Part shown: piece by piece, positions 1-11,625 of the stretch
Layout: each line of letters opens with the position of its first letter
Numbering within the stretch: the stretch's first letter is position 1
From: Monoplex corrugatus
Lineage: Eukaryota; Mollusca; Gastropoda; Littorinimorpha; Ranellidae
Length of the DNA stretch: 64,000 nucleotides
Assembly: GCA_030674185.1 (NCBI GenBank)
Contig: CM060312.1
Location: forward strand, 61,944,078 to 62,008,077
Direction: 5' to 3'
Program-made: the position numbers and the translations under genes
Notes under the pieces: model-generated
Databases searched by the model: none
The model's input: only the letters and a program-made list of their open reading frames with translations
What the model was told of the DNA's origin: nothing

Positions 1-480
1 CCTCTTCTGTCACTCTCCTTGTTTCTTTCTTTCTCCTTTGCTTTCTGTCATTTCTCTCTATCATTTTCTGCCTTGCTGGTCCATTCACCTGTATGTGTTT
101 GATAAAGTCTTAAAAATAAGTTACATACTTTCTCTTAGGATTGATAATTGGGACATGTATTAAGTGCATTTGTGGCTCTAGGGAAATGAGATATGCGAAA
201 GCATTTTTTTTAAAATTCAGGCCTGTTTTTAAATACATTTTAGTGGTCTTACTAATGTTTAAATGTATTCAGGTATGTTTTTTAAATCCCTTGTGCAATA
301 AATTGGATGGAGTGGTCAACGCCAGGGGCATCTCGTTAGATTATGTGCGCGAATGCATTGATATGTGTACTTAATTTTCTTATCTTTTTTCCATGTTGAG
401 GTATTGTGTATGTTTTGAAACAGTTATAGCCCTGATATGGCTCTATTCAGTCGGTTGGGCTTTTAACAAAACAACAACAA
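1..480 (+). repeat. REP-A dispersed retroposon, cut by window edge
   Basis: This is the first copy of a family I call REP-A. Shared landmarks are a pyrimidine-rich first part, then ACCTGTATGTGTTTGATAAA, a block about local 'GGCTCTAGGGAAATGAGAT', a block 'GTCAACGCCAGGGGCATCTC', and a 3' end reading CTGGGCTTT followed by an ACAACAAC-type tail. A simple-repeat 3' tail and variable truncation fit a retroposon (SINE or LINE 3' end). Related copies lie near 930-1180, 9108-9640, 32595-33495 (minus), 41455-42035 (minus) and 63640-63800. No coding capacity is convincing. Confidence 0.65.
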
Positions 481-929
481 CAAAAGACGATAACAATGAA
501 TAACTATGGTGCATCATATTAACATACACTAGAATCTGTTGCAGTGATCTAGAATAGTGAATGAAACTGAAAGTGCTGCTTTTGCACTATGGTTAAACCT
601 ACAAAGTTCTGCTCACGTTGTGGTGAAATCAATAAGACTTTCACAGAGCATTCACTCATTGACTGGGGAGGGAATTCAACTCGGCTCTCACTGGGCATTG
701 ACTGGGGGGTGGTTCAATACCATTAACGTGAAAGTGCAGGATTGACAGCACTTCTAAACCAACAAAGTACACTGACCAAGTATAGTTAGGGAAGAGCCGT
801 AACCAAGGAAAGGCCAAGAGGCCCATCTGACCTGATTAGTTAAAGGGAGATGGACTTGGTGAAGAGAGATGGGGCTTTTAGTTTTCACATGTGTTCACTC
901 TTTCTGGTCCTTTTCTTTTTCTTGAATAT

Positions 930-1180
930 AATGCTACATCCGTTATCTGTTACCATTGTATGGAATTTGACGGATTGGTCAACGCCAGGGGCATCTCCTT
1001 AGATTATGTGCATGTATGCATTGATATGTGTGCTCAATTTTCGTTTCCTTTTTTACTTTTTCTGTTGGAGTATTGTGTATGTTTTGAAACGGTTACTTCT
1101 CTGATATGGCTGTATGCAGTCAGCTGGGCTTTAAACAAAACAAAACAAAAATGAATAAGTAAATAAATAAGTAAATAACA
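930..1180 (+). repeat. REP-A copy, 5'-truncated
   Basis: The 3' half of REP-A is present, with the block GTCAACGCCAGGGGCATCTC, the 'GATATGGCTGTATGCAGTC' segment and the CTGGGCTTT end followed by an A-rich tail (AAACAAAACAAAA, then AAATAAATAAG repeats). The 5' part is missing, as expected for target-primed reverse transcription. Confidence 0.6.
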
Positions 1181-2254
1181 GTAACAGGATAAAGTTTTTT
1201 GAGTTCTAAGGAAAACTGAGATAAGATATCAGATACTTGTTGAATACAGATTGCATTTTCAACATCTTATGAATAGATAAATGGTGTAAGTAAACAACCA
1301 GGGTCTGCTTACAAGTGACTGTGGTTTTTAGTGCTACTCTAACTGCAATCTTGTCTCTGTTTGAAAACTACAACCCTGCGTATTTGATTAACTTGTTGAC
1401 AGAAATGTACGGTTTTACCTTGTGAGAGATACCGCTGTTGTTTAGAGAGGAGTTATGACCCTAGTAATGAAAGAGGGTGGCGAACAAGACATAAATCTTT
1501 TTTCATTTATTGCTTTTTACTGTTTGATGCTGATATGACATGTACATATCTATTTAGGACATGGCACTTAGTGCTTTGAATAATGCCAAGCTCAGTCAGA
1601 ATACATGTATCGGGGTAAAGATTCATTTTGTAAGCAACATGTGAAGATTCTTTTATAATCAGCATTCATTTAAAAAAATCTGACTAAGATTGTGGCACGG
1701 TTTAGGTCATTTTGATACAAATTATTATGAAGGCATCTTCTCAGGTAGGGAACAGATTTTTCTTGAAATCCTTGGTTGCATGTATGTTTGTTTTTTTCAA
1801 TACACGCAGCACTTAAAAACATTTATGAGGAATGTGACGTTTATTTCCCCCCAATCCAACGGAGAAAATGAAGAAAATGGAGAAGACAAAATTGTTTACA
1901 CTGTATGATTGCCATGGCATCTCTCAGGCAGTCCCTGACTTGTCTGGGCATTGCTGGGGATTCAATTAATTTTCCCTTATTGCTGTACCCAGCACGTGTC
2001 GCAGGAAATCAATAAAAGGGTGTTTGGGGTTGAAGTGGCTTGAACAAGAGGAGATGCGTAGAGTGGCCTTTTTCCCCCTCAGGATGCATGACTGCTTGAC
2101 GTGCAGAAACTTGTGTTTGTCAGCTTACCGGCTTGTGTGTCACTTTCCCCGCAAACAATTGTGTGCGTTAGCATGTGGGGATATGGTTTTGTGCTGGCTC
2201 TTCATTCATTTTTAAGAGAGGAAAGGATTCAGTTTGAGAGCAGGTAAAGCTTGG

Positions 2255-2306
2255 AGAGAAAGAGAGAGAGAGAGAGAGAGAATGTGTGGTGTGTGTGTGT
2301 GTGTGC
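2255..2306. repeat. GA then GT microsatellite
   Basis: A run of GA dinucleotides is followed by GT dinucleotides with small interruptions. It gives rise to spurious Ser/Leu-rich frames on the other strand. Confidence 0.9.
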
Positions 2307-2460
2307 AGCTTTCATTGTGGTTATAATTTTGAGTACACAGAATATGTAAACAAAAGTTTCTATGCTGCATCAGAGGCTGCAGGACTGGGTTGTAACGTGT
2401 AAAACAAGCGTGGTGGGTGAATAGGGAATACATCACGAGTTTTAGCAGGCAAGAGCTACT

Positions 2461-2668
2461 TTAACCCTTTGACTCCCACACCCTATTCACCAGCATCCTG
2501 CATTGTCAACCATGTTAGTAAAGCAAAAACGTAACCCTTTGACTTCCTTAACCTATCCACCATCTTCTCGGGGGAAGATGGTGGATAGGCTGAGAGAGTC
2601 AAAGGTTTTTTTGGGTTTTTTTGCACATGGTCACGATGGTGGATAGGGTGCGGGAGTCAAATGGTTAA
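2461..2668. mobile_element. Palindromic TTAA MITE, copy 1
   Basis: The element begins TTAACCCTTTGACTCCC and ends with the reverse complement GTCAAATGGTTAA. Inside is a second palindrome centred near 2570 (ACCATCTTC / GAAGATGGT). The family consensus is two nested inverted repeats of about 190-210 bp with 'GACTCCC.CACCCTATCCACCA' arms. TTAA at both ends and no coding capacity suggest a non-autonomous, piggyBac-like element; that assignment is inference. Confidence 0.75.
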
Positions 2669-2731
2669 GGATTAAGTTGATACAGCATGGGATTGACAGA
2701 TGTTTCACTTTATGGTGTTGTGTGTGTGCAG

Positions 2732-2860
2732 CACCATACGAAGGAGGGGTGTGGAAAGTCCGTGTTGATTTGCCAGAAAAGTATCCTTTCAAGTCTCCCT
2801 CTATAGGTAAGGTGATACTGTAGAAAAGACTGCTTGTTGATGTGTGTGTGAGGTGTGCGT

Positions 2861-2908
<48 letters not shown>

Positions 2909-4630
2909 GTGTGTGTGTGTGTGTGTGTGTGTATTGATTTGCTTTTACAGATCTGCAAAAGCAGTATTTGACAGATTTGTAAAGCTGGCTGCACAGCTAG
3001 TCTCCAATACTCCAGTAAAAGAAGTGGAACATTTGTGAAAGTAGCTGGGGTGTAAGAATAAAATTGAGATTGAGTTGACAACCTAATTTGGCACCTTTTT
3101 TTTTTTTCTTCTTTGCATTTTCATGAAATGGTGGGATAGGGTAGGGGAGGGTGAGGGTTGGGGCGAAGTTGATTGAAGGAAGGGCTGTGATTATTTTTTC
3201 TGACAACTGAAAATATTAAAAGCGTACTGCAGATTGTTTGACACATTTATGGAGCTGCTAAATGTAAAGAAAATGTGTCTGTGTCTCTAATCTCTGCATG
3301 TAATTTTCTGATGCAGGTTTCACAAACAGGATCTTCCATCCAAACATAGATGAAGTGTAAGGAATCTTTTTTTCTGTGTTTTGTTTTGTTTTTCTTGTTG
3401 AATCTGTCTTGTCTGTTTGTCATTCATTATTTGTACTCTTGACTCTTCCTTTCACTGTTGTTAACACAAGGAATTTATTTTACTACAAAGTTAGGCCTTA
3501 AGTTTTCTTACGATAATTTGGTGTCCAGAGCAAAGAGGGCAGCTTTCAATACAGAGTTCCATGAAGGTTGAAAATTATCCAGTATACATGTTCTTAAAAG
3601 TGTTTGACTCGCAAGTCCATCCAGTTTCATGGTATGTGTTTGGAAAGCATCCTATTTATATAAATTTGTTTATATTGGTTGAATGAACGAGACTAGGTTA
3701 CCAGTTAAAGCATGTAGAATTATGTATAATGAAGCTTGTAGTGGTAAATCTTCATGGACTTCAATTATCGATAAGTGTTTATATTGCATGGATTTAGTTG
3801 TGCAAGGTGTGGAACATACAGACCAGTTCGTTCATTGTTTCAAGTAGAAATAGATTGATTGTTGTCGGCAAAAATGGGACAGCCCCATACACAATAAAGA
3901 CAGGTTTTTAGAGTGTAGAATATTTAATACAATAAATTTTAAGCTGAATAGATACATTGCTCAGGCTCTAATATAATTCAGATATGGCTTTTCAGATATT
4001 ACAGTGCATACATAATGATATATATATCTTGATCAGCAAAATTTCAGTTTTCGTTTATGAAGGACATGATAATTTATTTTGCCCTTGTCTAAATGTGATA
4101 TACCAAGTTAATTTCATTTAGATATTGCTTTTCTTGTCCAGAAATGAATATTATAATATTTTCAAGAAGCTCACAATATTTTTGTATAAATGTCAAAAGA
4201 GACTTGGAGAGATTGCATCACAAGTATGATTTATGTATGATGTTATTTCAGTTGTATTAATGTGCATTTCTTTATATGAAATATGAATATGTATAATACT
4301 TGTGTTCAGTATTATTCACATCACTCATAGGTGGCTATGACCTACTTGAATAAAACATCCGGTGTCCAGTGTCTTTTCCTATCTCATCTTGTTCTTGACA
4401 AATTTATCGTTTGTTGTTTTCAAAATAGTTTATGTGATAGTTTATGAATCATCAGTGTGAATCATGTATTTGCTGCTTTTTGACAGTATGTATCATTGGT
4501 TTGTGGACTGTTCTTTTTTATTAAACCATATTGATACATTTTTTATGATGCTAGTAATGAAAGGTATAGATTCCCCGCGCGCGCGTGTGTGTGTGTGTGT
4601 GCGTGCGTGCGTGTGTGTGCCCGTGCATGC

Positions 4631-4669
<39 letters not shown>

Positions 4670-7600
4670 TAGTGTTTTACTTGAAAACAAAAGAATACTA
4701 AATTTCTCATCATTTCTTTCTTTCTGTCATTGTATCTTTCTTTCTTTACTTTGTTAAGTTTCATTTAGTGACAGGTCACACCATTGATGTAATAGATAAA
4801 CTGTGACTGATTAATACCCAGAAAATAAGAATGATTTTAGAAGTTATGCAAGGGGGAGCAGGCCTCAGTAGCTCAGTTGGTTGAACGTCGGATTCACATG
4901 CTAATGGTTTGTGGGTTCAAATCCCAGGGTGTGCTACATTAAAACTGGCCTTCTCACTGTCCCATCTTAACATCATGGTTATTCTGGTGGTGTCAGTATA
5001 GGGTTATATAAGTCCCTCCCTTCTCCCACTTCCCTGGGATGGTTATCCCCATTGGCCATATCACCTGAGGTGGGTGTTGATGTAAAAACTGAACCAAATC
5101 AATCGATGAATATGCGAGGGAGAGGAATGGGACTTGCCCACAAAAAGGTGGTGCAAAACTAGTGAAGCTTTTGCCGCCTACTGTATCACATGTAGACTTC
5201 CATAGATTCCACAGATTTTCAGTCGAATAGTCTGGGTATAACTCTGTCTGGATAGCAGCAGGTGGGTAAAGGGTGATTTTTCTGATTTCTTGGGTCAACA
5301 TAGGTGCAGAACTTCTTGTCCCTGAACTCCCTCCAGGTGTTTACAAAGGTAGAACATTTGATATGCACATAATGGTATATGCTGTTGTAAGAAACTCTGG
5401 GGAGAGCTGGACAGCAGAAGGTCCTCACAGGAGAAACCACCATCAAGCAAGCGTTTCAGCACTTAACTCCTGACGCTCTCTAAGGGGGCAGGCCGCATCC
5501 AGGTCATGACTCCTGGATGCCCCTCTGCTGTTGCCCTTTTTTTTTTTTTAATAGAAATTTGTCCTACAGGAATCGAACCCGATGGCAAAGTCACCCTTTG
5601 GATGGATGTCTTAACCACTTGGCTATCGGTCATCAGCAGCATATGGGGAATTTGAAGCCTTATGAAGTTCACCTTTGTTCCTCCTGGTCCAGATCCAGCT
5701 GGAGCTTTTTTCTGCTGTTTCTGCCATTGCCTTTAGAGTTTGGGTCCTCTCTCTTTCTGAAATCGAGAGCTGCTTCATGAGACATAGGCTATCAACCCCC
5801 TTGCTCCAACCTGTATGGCGAGGACTTTGGCTTGAAAGCTAGATGTCCTCAAGTTGCTGGCTAGACTGGCATACTTTTCAGTCTGGTAGATATGGGCTTC
5901 CTCCATTCTGCTTTCATATGGTACAGTTAGCTTGATTAGAATCTTTTTCTTTTTGGATGAATGGGAGTGGACAACTATGTGTATGATGTATGACTGAAGT
6001 TGGAAAGAAGTCATGACTGACATCATCCTGTGGCCAGCCAGAACTGTGTAGACATTAGCAAAATGGATGTATGAGGGATATAACAATCTTTTAGCAAGTC
6101 TATTCATCCCTTTGTTTTTAGGACGCTGCAAATGTAAATGCCACAGCTACTGTTCTCTCTCCTACTATGCCCTGCCGGTCTGGAACTCTCTTCCCTGGCA
6201 CATCGGATATTTTGTTCTCTTGCTGCCTTCAAGTCTGACTTCAAAACCTTTCAGCAGTATTATCAATGCCAACATCAACAAATTTCTGTTATATGAATGG
6301 TTATGTTCATGTGTGTGCGTGTGTGTGTGTGTGTTGTGTGTGTGTGTGATTAGCTGTGAGTTACCTGTTTGTATAGTTGTGAGCACCCAAAATCCTAGGC
6401 AAAGTACATTATGAATTTAAATGATTGAAACTTATAACATGAATGTTATAGCGTAAGACAGTTTTATTTGCAGTTTCATCAAATAATGAATTGTTTCAGG
6501 TCTGGAACAGTGTGTCTGGATGTCATCAACCAAGCCTGGACTGCTCTGTATGGTGAGTGAGTGTATGCTGTTACAGTGAAAGTTTAATTTGACATGTGTC
6601 CATAGGAACATGAATGCTGCTGATGGTTATATGTAATATAATGTTTCCTTTACTATAAGTCAGATAAAGTGTTTACACAAAGATGTCAGATATGTTTACA
6701 CAAAGATGTCGGATATAGTGTTTGCTCGAAGATTGCCTTTTTCGGGTGTATTGCATCTGATTATGGGACAGACTCAGATGAACTGATTCACTAATTATTT
6801 CACTTATTGAGTATTCTCTTATGCTTAACCCTTTTACTCCCTCAACCTGTCCATAAGCTGCAAAAACTTAACCTTTTCAGTCCTTTCCCTTTCCACCAGC
6901 TTCCTGCAGGAAGCTGGTGGAAAGGGAAAGGACTGAAAGGGTTAAGTTTTTGCTTTGCTATCATGGCTGACAACGCAGGATGCTGTCTCACAGGGTGGGG
7001 GAGTCAAAGGGTTAAGATTATTCCCCTATACATATCCGCACCACTTTCAGAAATAATTGTGTGGTATCAGAATACTGTATTTGCATTATGCTTCAGCACT
7101 GATATTATAGCCCTTTGACTTCCGCGCCCTGTCCACCAACATGCTGCATTATCAGCCATTCCAGCAAAGCAAAACTTAACCCTTTGATTCCCTTACCCTA
7201 TCCACCAGCTTCTTGCAGGAAGCAGGAGGATAGGGTGAGGGAGTCATAGGGTTCAGTTTTTGCAGTTGGTGGATGGAGTGTGGGAGTCAAAGGATTAAGA
7301 TGACCTTTGGAATGATCAAAAAGAAAAAGCTTTGTATGCATGTCATGGTCCTACTTATGTATTAATGCGCACTAAGTGATGTGTGTGAAGTTTTTATGCA
7401 TGTCATGGTCCTACTTATGTATTAATGCACACTAAGTGATGTGTGTGAAGTTTTTATGCATGTCATGGTCCTACTTAATATAAGATATAAGTGTTACGTC
7501 TCAAACCTGACACTCACATATGAGCCGCTGCACAAGTAACAGTTTACAGCACTCACAAATAAATGTGAGATATTTGTTAATATGATATAACACATGCACA

Positions 7601-8652
7601 TGCTGCATGGATAGGTTATGACAATAGAAGAAGGGGTGAGAGAAAATTACAGAAGTCAGTGCAGATCTATTTGAGTAGAAAACTAGTTACGACAACCATA
7701 GCTCTGTGCTTACTACCCTTTTTTTTGCGGAAGATATGTTTTAAAAAAAAAAGAAAAAACAGGTGGAACCTGTCGCTTAAAAGATGAACTGTAGATGGAG
7801 TAAGAAGGAACCAGAGAAAACATGAAAATAGAATCAGAACGTGCATTTAATTCAACAAGACAAGACAGGCGCAAATTTTCGGCCAACTGGCCTTGGTCAA
7901 GCATGAATGTAAGATCACAAACAGCAGCAGGGAAGTTTCAGTCTTTTTCTCCTAATTTTACGTTTAGTGTTTGTAATCTTACATTCACACTTGACAAAGG
8001 CCAGTTGGCCAAAAATTTGCGCTTGTCTTGTCTTGTCTTGTATTAAATACACATTCTGATTCTATGTTTGTGTATTTCTGGTTCCTGTTTGCTTGAACGC
8101 GGGCAGTCACACTTGTTTTGGATTATGTAGATGGAGTAGTTTTGGCTCATTGCACACAAAAGGAACTGGACTCGGAAGAAGAAAAGTGTCTGTGTTCTTT
8201 CCATTCTTTCACTGATGATTTATTTTGTATGGATTCGATCAAGGAAAGTAAAGCAAGTATCCCATGAAGTGGTTTTGGTTGTTTCTTTGCTGTGATATTC
8301 TTTGATGAAGGTATCTTTGCAAATTATGTACATATGTGTAGCTGATGTTGTAAACTAACCAAAGGGGTCGTTTGTTCTTTGAAGTGGTGTTTTTATTAGT
8401 AGGATTCCTTCATTCTTGATCCAGTGTGAATAAGTTGCATTAATTGCTGCAGCTTTGGCTGCGACTGTGGTGACCTATCTGGAAGTGTAAGTCTCTTTTG
8501 TAGTGACTGCATTTGAAAATGATGGTGTTACTTTGTGTGTGTTAGAGAGGGAGAGAGAGACTGCATTTGAAAATGATGCTTTTACTTGTGTGTGTGTGTG
8601 TGTGTGTGTGGGTGTGTGTGTGTGGGTGGGTGTGTGGGTGTAAGAGAGAGAG

Positions 8653-8715
<63 letters not shown>

Positions 8716-10308
8716 TGTATTTTTTTCTCGGCTCAAAACCTCACCTGTCTTCTCCTTTATCTGCTTCGTTACTGCTCATTTGTTTTTGATAAACTTCATC
8801 TAACCTTGTTTTTTTGTTTTGTTTTGTTTTTTAACTATATTCTCTTTTGTTGTATGTCTTGTTATCGTCTCTGTTGCAGATCTGTCCAACATCTTTGAGT
8901 CATTCTTGCCTCAGCTTCTCACCTACCCCAATCCTGTGGACCCTCTTAATGGGGATGCAGCTGCCTTGTACCTTCACAGGCCAGAGGATTTCAAAAAGAA
9001 AGTTCAAGGTGTGTGGAAAAAGAAATTGGGGGCTGCTAGTTTCTCAGCTGATTTGAGGGGGTGGGTAGTGGGGCAGTTAAGGACAGATGTGTTTGCTGTT
9101 TGTTAATCAGGCTCTTTCAGTGTAAATAGTATCCCCACCTTCTGGAAATTCTGTGCCAGAAATTTCTTCTTTTCTTTCACTCTTGTCTGTTTCTGCCTTA
9201 TTCTTCTGCTTTGTCATTTGTTTCCCTATTGTTTTCTGCCTTGCTCACCTGTATGTGTTTGATAAAGTCTTACGTACTTGTTCTTAGGATTGATAACTGG
9301 GTATATGTATTGAGTGCATTTTTGGCTCTAGGGAAATGAGATGTGTTGAAGCAGTTTTACTTAGGTAAGTTATGCCTGTTTGTATACATGCTTTAGTGTC
9401 CTTAGTTATGTTTGTATCCAGGTATGTTTTTTTAATCCCTTGTGTGATAAATTGGATGGAGTGGTCAACACCAGGTGTATATCCTAAGATTATGTGAAGC
9501 GAATGCATTGATGTGTGTATGTAGTTTTCTTTTCCTTTTTTTCTTGATGAAGTATTGTGTGTGTGTTGAAATGGTTATAGCCCTGATACGTCTCTACGCA
9601 GTTGGCTGGGCTTTAAACAAAAATAACGAATAAAAAATAACAAACAGGGATTATAACTGATGTCAAGATGAAGAGAGATTTACAGACAACACCCCACCCC
9701 ACCCCCTAAGTGAACCCCCAACCTTAAGTCTTGGAAGTCTCCTGGTTCTGGATAGGACCTATTTCATATGAAGTAAAAGTGTTCATATTATGGCTTCACT
9801 GGCCTAGAGAAATGTCTTATTTGCATTTGAAACAAACTGTTTACAGATGTGTACTGCAAGTTATTACCATTTCTTGGTCAGAATTTATATATAAAGGTGA
9901 CTATTAGGCTACGCTCATATTGGCACTGATGATTGTAGTGCGGACTGAAAAAAACGTGTACGTGTGAGAAAAGGAGGTCATGCTTATCAGCACGTTTTCC
10001 GTCCTTGAGGAAGAAGGGAGGCTAGCGTTGTTTATCTTTCTGGTAAACATGGCACTGACGAGGCGACAGAAACTGATTTTGTGGTGGCGGTGGAAGAGAA
10101 GAAACCTGAAACATCGAACAACTCGCCGTTTTTCTGTGCAACACAGACCTATAATAAACGCACACTTTACAAATGCACTCAAACAACCCATTCACAAATA
10201 CACATAATACTCATGAACAAACACCGGCCCAGTGCACACAGACACAGAAAAACAGACAGACACACACACACACACACACACACACCACACACCACACACC
10301 ACACACAC

Positions 10309-10369
<61 letters not shown>

Positions 10370-11625
10370 ACACACACCTCCTCCAATTTCTTTTGCAATG
10401 TTGTTCCATGCCTCGGCGATCATGTCTCTGTTGAAATGATTTCTGTCAGACTTGTTCCAAAGGAAGGGTCGAGTCCTGACTTCGGAAATCAGCTTCTCGT
10501 CTTCCCATCTTTTGTTAAAAATGACTGAAAATTTAAGCACAGTACAGTCTCTTGATCTGCACACACCTACAGAAGCGTTTCAGTATGAACGCGCAGAGGA
10601 TGGCCAGTGATAAAAAAGAAGGGTTGGCCTTGAGGTCACGACTTCTGTCCATCCGCGCGCACGACTGAAGTGTAGCATGCACGTACGACTTTTTTGGCGG
10701 GTGTGGTCGTGCGTGTGTGTCCGTGGCAGTATGAACATCTTCAGCAGCGCAAGTAAAATAAAGAGTAGTTTTTCCCACCCGCACGATTTTTGTCTGTCCG
10801 CACGACAGTCGTGAGTGGCAGTATGAACGTACCCTTAAATCAGTAAAATTGGTTAGGTTTTGGCCATTTGAGTGGAAAGTTGTGCCACAGAATTTCATAG
10901 TACAGTAATATGTCACAGCTTGGGATCCTTAGTGTGTCACACAAGTTGGCATTCATTCATTGTTGTATAATTTGTAGCACTTGAATTTAGATGTAATACA
11001 GAAAAATTACAGTTGGCATCTTCAGATATTTACAGTTGAGTGTGTTGTAATATTGAGTAAATTATCCACTAATAGAGATACAGTCAGTATTTCTATGAAT
11101 GGCCAGTATGCATGAGTACAAACAGAAAGATTTGATTATTTTACTCAATTTATATTCAGGCACAACACATTCAGTCACAGTTTTATCAATCAACTTTTTA
11201 TTTCAAAATTGAATTTACCAGCTCTTTGATGACTGTTTTCTTTGAAAAGCTATAATGCTGCAGTTGTAAAGAGTGAATTTTAAACATTGTTGTCATGTAT
11301 GTGTATATTTCAGCACAAAGCCTGTAATGCTACATTTGTAAAGAGTGTGTCATAAAACATTATCATATATATGTATATTTTAGTACTAAGCATCCCCTTC
11401 TTCAAGAATGTATGTGAATAATTTTTAATTTAAGATGTATACAGAAAATATGTTCTGTGGTTTTGTCAAAAGTTGTCATTGTGTTTGTTTGTTTCAGATT
11501 ATGTACAGAAATTTGCCACAGAAGCGGTTTTAAAAGAGCTAGAGGGTGGTGATTCTGACTCTTCTGATAGTGAATCCAGCATCAGTGATTTCTCAGAGGA
11601 CGAAGCTCAAGATATGGAGCTATAA
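2732..11625 (+). CDS. UBE2H: Ubiquitin-conjugating enzyme E2 H, 5'-partial
   Basis: UBE2H is an E2 that accepts ubiquitin from E1 on its active-site cysteine and passes it on with E3 ligases such as the CTLH/GID complex. Visible exons are 2732-2806, 3317-3356, 6500-6552, 8880-9008 and 11498-11625; all have GT-AG borders and the phases agree. The joined frame matches animal UBE2H from about residue 44 to the stop. It shows [18 protein letters not shown], then [11 protein letters not shown], the catalytic [17 protein letters not shown] with the active cysteine in TVCLD, then [17 protein letters not shown], and the acidic tail [13 protein letters not shown]. That serine/acid-rich tail is the hallmark separating UBE2H from other E2s. 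The N-terminal helix (about 43 residues) is outside the window. Identification is very secure. Confidence 0.97.
2840..2933. repeat. TG microsatellite in UBE2H intron
   Basis: A long TG run with two short interruptions starts about 35 bp downstream of the donor at 2807. It is likely polymorphic. Confidence 0.9.
4574..4668. repeat. GC/GT then GA compound microsatellite
   Basis: CG/TG dinucleotides pass through GTGC variants into a pure GA run. It lies in the UBE2H intron between the exons ending at 3356 and starting at 6500. Confidence 0.9.
4861..5107 (+). mobile_element. tRNA-derived SINE
   Basis: The head resembles a tRNA with a box A (TAGCTCAGTTGG) and, about 45 bases on, a box B (GGGTTCAAATCCC), which together form an RNA polymerase III internal promoter. 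The body carries the segment TTCTCACTGTCCCATCTTAAC, and the element ends ...AAACTGAACCAAATCAATC. A second copy near 61250-61465 shares body and end. The sequence does not fold as a functional tRNA gene (the acceptor stem is not conserved), so it is annotated as a SINE rather than a tRNA. Confidence 0.7.
5558..5640 (-). mobile_element. tRNA-like SINE head (second family)
   Basis: On the minus strand the segment reads GATAGCCAAGTGGTTAAGAC, a box A-like block, followed about 40 bases on by GGGTTCGATTCC, a perfect B box. The arrangement resembles a long-variable-arm tRNA (Leu/Ser type), but the stems are not intact. It is followed by T-rich sequence on the + strand. A decayed tRNA gene is the alternative. 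Confidence 0.55.
6125..6270 (+). pseudogene. LINE ORF2 C-terminal fragment (CR1-like)
   Basis: The translation contains [15 protein letters not shown] and then a serine/leucine-rich stretch. It matches the 'R.F...AP.LWNSLP..LR' motif at the C-terminus of many CR1/jockey-type reverse transcriptases. The upstream reverse transcriptase is missing, so this is a 5'-truncated, dead copy. A GT repeat follows it at 6313-6349. Confidence 0.5.
6825..7015. mobile_element. Palindromic TTAA MITE, copy 2
   Basis: Bounded by TTAA. The central inverted repeat around 6900 is nearly perfect: CCACCAGCTTCCTGCAGGAAGCTGGTGG sits in the middle in two pieces (6892-6919). An outer inverted repeat carries the ACTCCC...GGGAGT arms. 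Confidence 0.8.
7108..7298. mobile_element. Palindromic TTAA MITE, copy 3
   Basis: This copy lies less than 100 bp after copy 2. Its outer left end has decayed (ATAGCCCTTTGACTTCC) and its right end keeps GTCAAAGGATTAA. It includes the GCAAAACTTAACCC internal junction typical of the family. Confidence 0.75.
7335..7482. repeat. 60-bp tandem repeat, about 2.5 units
   Basis: The block TTTTTATGCATGTCATGGTC recurs at exactly 60-bp spacing (7331, 7391, 7451), and the first two full units are almost identical. It lies in the UBE2H intron. Confidence 0.9.
7803..8125. mobile_element. REP-B foldback retroposon with 13-bp target duplication
   Basis: Two arms of about 115 bp are inverted copies of one another: AGGAACCAGA... 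to ...AATGTAAGATCACAAAC on the left, and the same blocks reversed on the right. The arms contain GGCCAACTGGCC and flank a spacer of about 45 bp. The right arm has an extra tail ending ACACTTGTTTTGGATTA. A perfect 13-bp direct repeat, TGTAGATGGAGTA, flanks the element at 7790-7802 and 8126-8138. A duplication of this length suggests LINE-type insertion. Other copies: 39112-39345, 43294-44005, 51232-51530, 63938-64000. Confidence 0.75.
8585..8715. repeat. GT/GA microsatellite
   Basis: GT runs with GGGT variants, a short GA block near 8645, then a long pure GT run. It is about 165 bp upstream of the UBE2H exon that starts at 8880. Confidence 0.9.
9108..9640 (+). repeat. REP-A copy, nearly full
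   Basis: It runs from GCTCTTTCAGTGTAAATAG through the TCTGCCTT-rich block, ACCTGTATGTGTTTGATAAA and GTCAACACCAGG to CTGGGCTTTAAACAAAAATAAC. It matches the minus-strand copy at 32925-33495 along its length. Confidence 0.65.
9907..10834. mobile_element. PIF/Harbinger-type element, internally deleted
   Basis: Imperfect terminal inverted repeats of about 65 bp (GGCTACGCTCATATTGGCAC at the left; GGGTACGTTCATACTGCCAC at the right end, reversed) are flanked by the direct repeat TTA at 9904-9906 and 10835-10837. A 3-bp TTA/TAA duplication is diagnostic of PIF/Harbinger. On the minus strand (about 10389-10535) a frame reads [20 protein letters not shown]..., then [19 protein letters not shown], which resembles the MADF/Myb-SANT-like domain of the accessory DNA-binding protein of this superfamily. 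On the + strand, 10051-10150 reads [20 protein letters not shown], possibly the transposase N-terminus. The middle has been replaced by a CA microsatellite (10258-10378). The element cannot transpose by itself. Confidence 0.75.
10258..10378. repeat. CA microsatellite inside the Harbinger element
   Basis: CACACA runs with periodic CACC interruptions sit between the + strand transposase-like remnant and the minus-strand MADF remnant. Confidence 0.9.

Larger units (their letters stand above)
1..2731. other. UBE2H upstream intron (partial), repeat-rich
   Basis: This stretch precedes the first visible UBE2H exon and ends in a normal AG acceptor at 2730-2731. I found no reading frame resembling the missing UBE2H N-terminus, so the first coding exon or exons must lie left of the window. 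It holds two REP-A repeat pieces, a GA/GT microsatellite and one palindromic MITE, listed separately. The rest is AT-rich sequence with no recognisable gene. Confidence 0.7.

Noticed and set aside
4861..4935. A functional tRNA gene
   Set aside because: The A and B boxes are present but the acceptor and anticodon stems are not intact, and the sequence continues into a repeated SINE body.
10173..10439. His/Thr-rich and Cys/Val-rich proteins
   Set aside because: CA microsatellite artefacts. Only the short MADF-like flank at 10389-10535 is meaningful.
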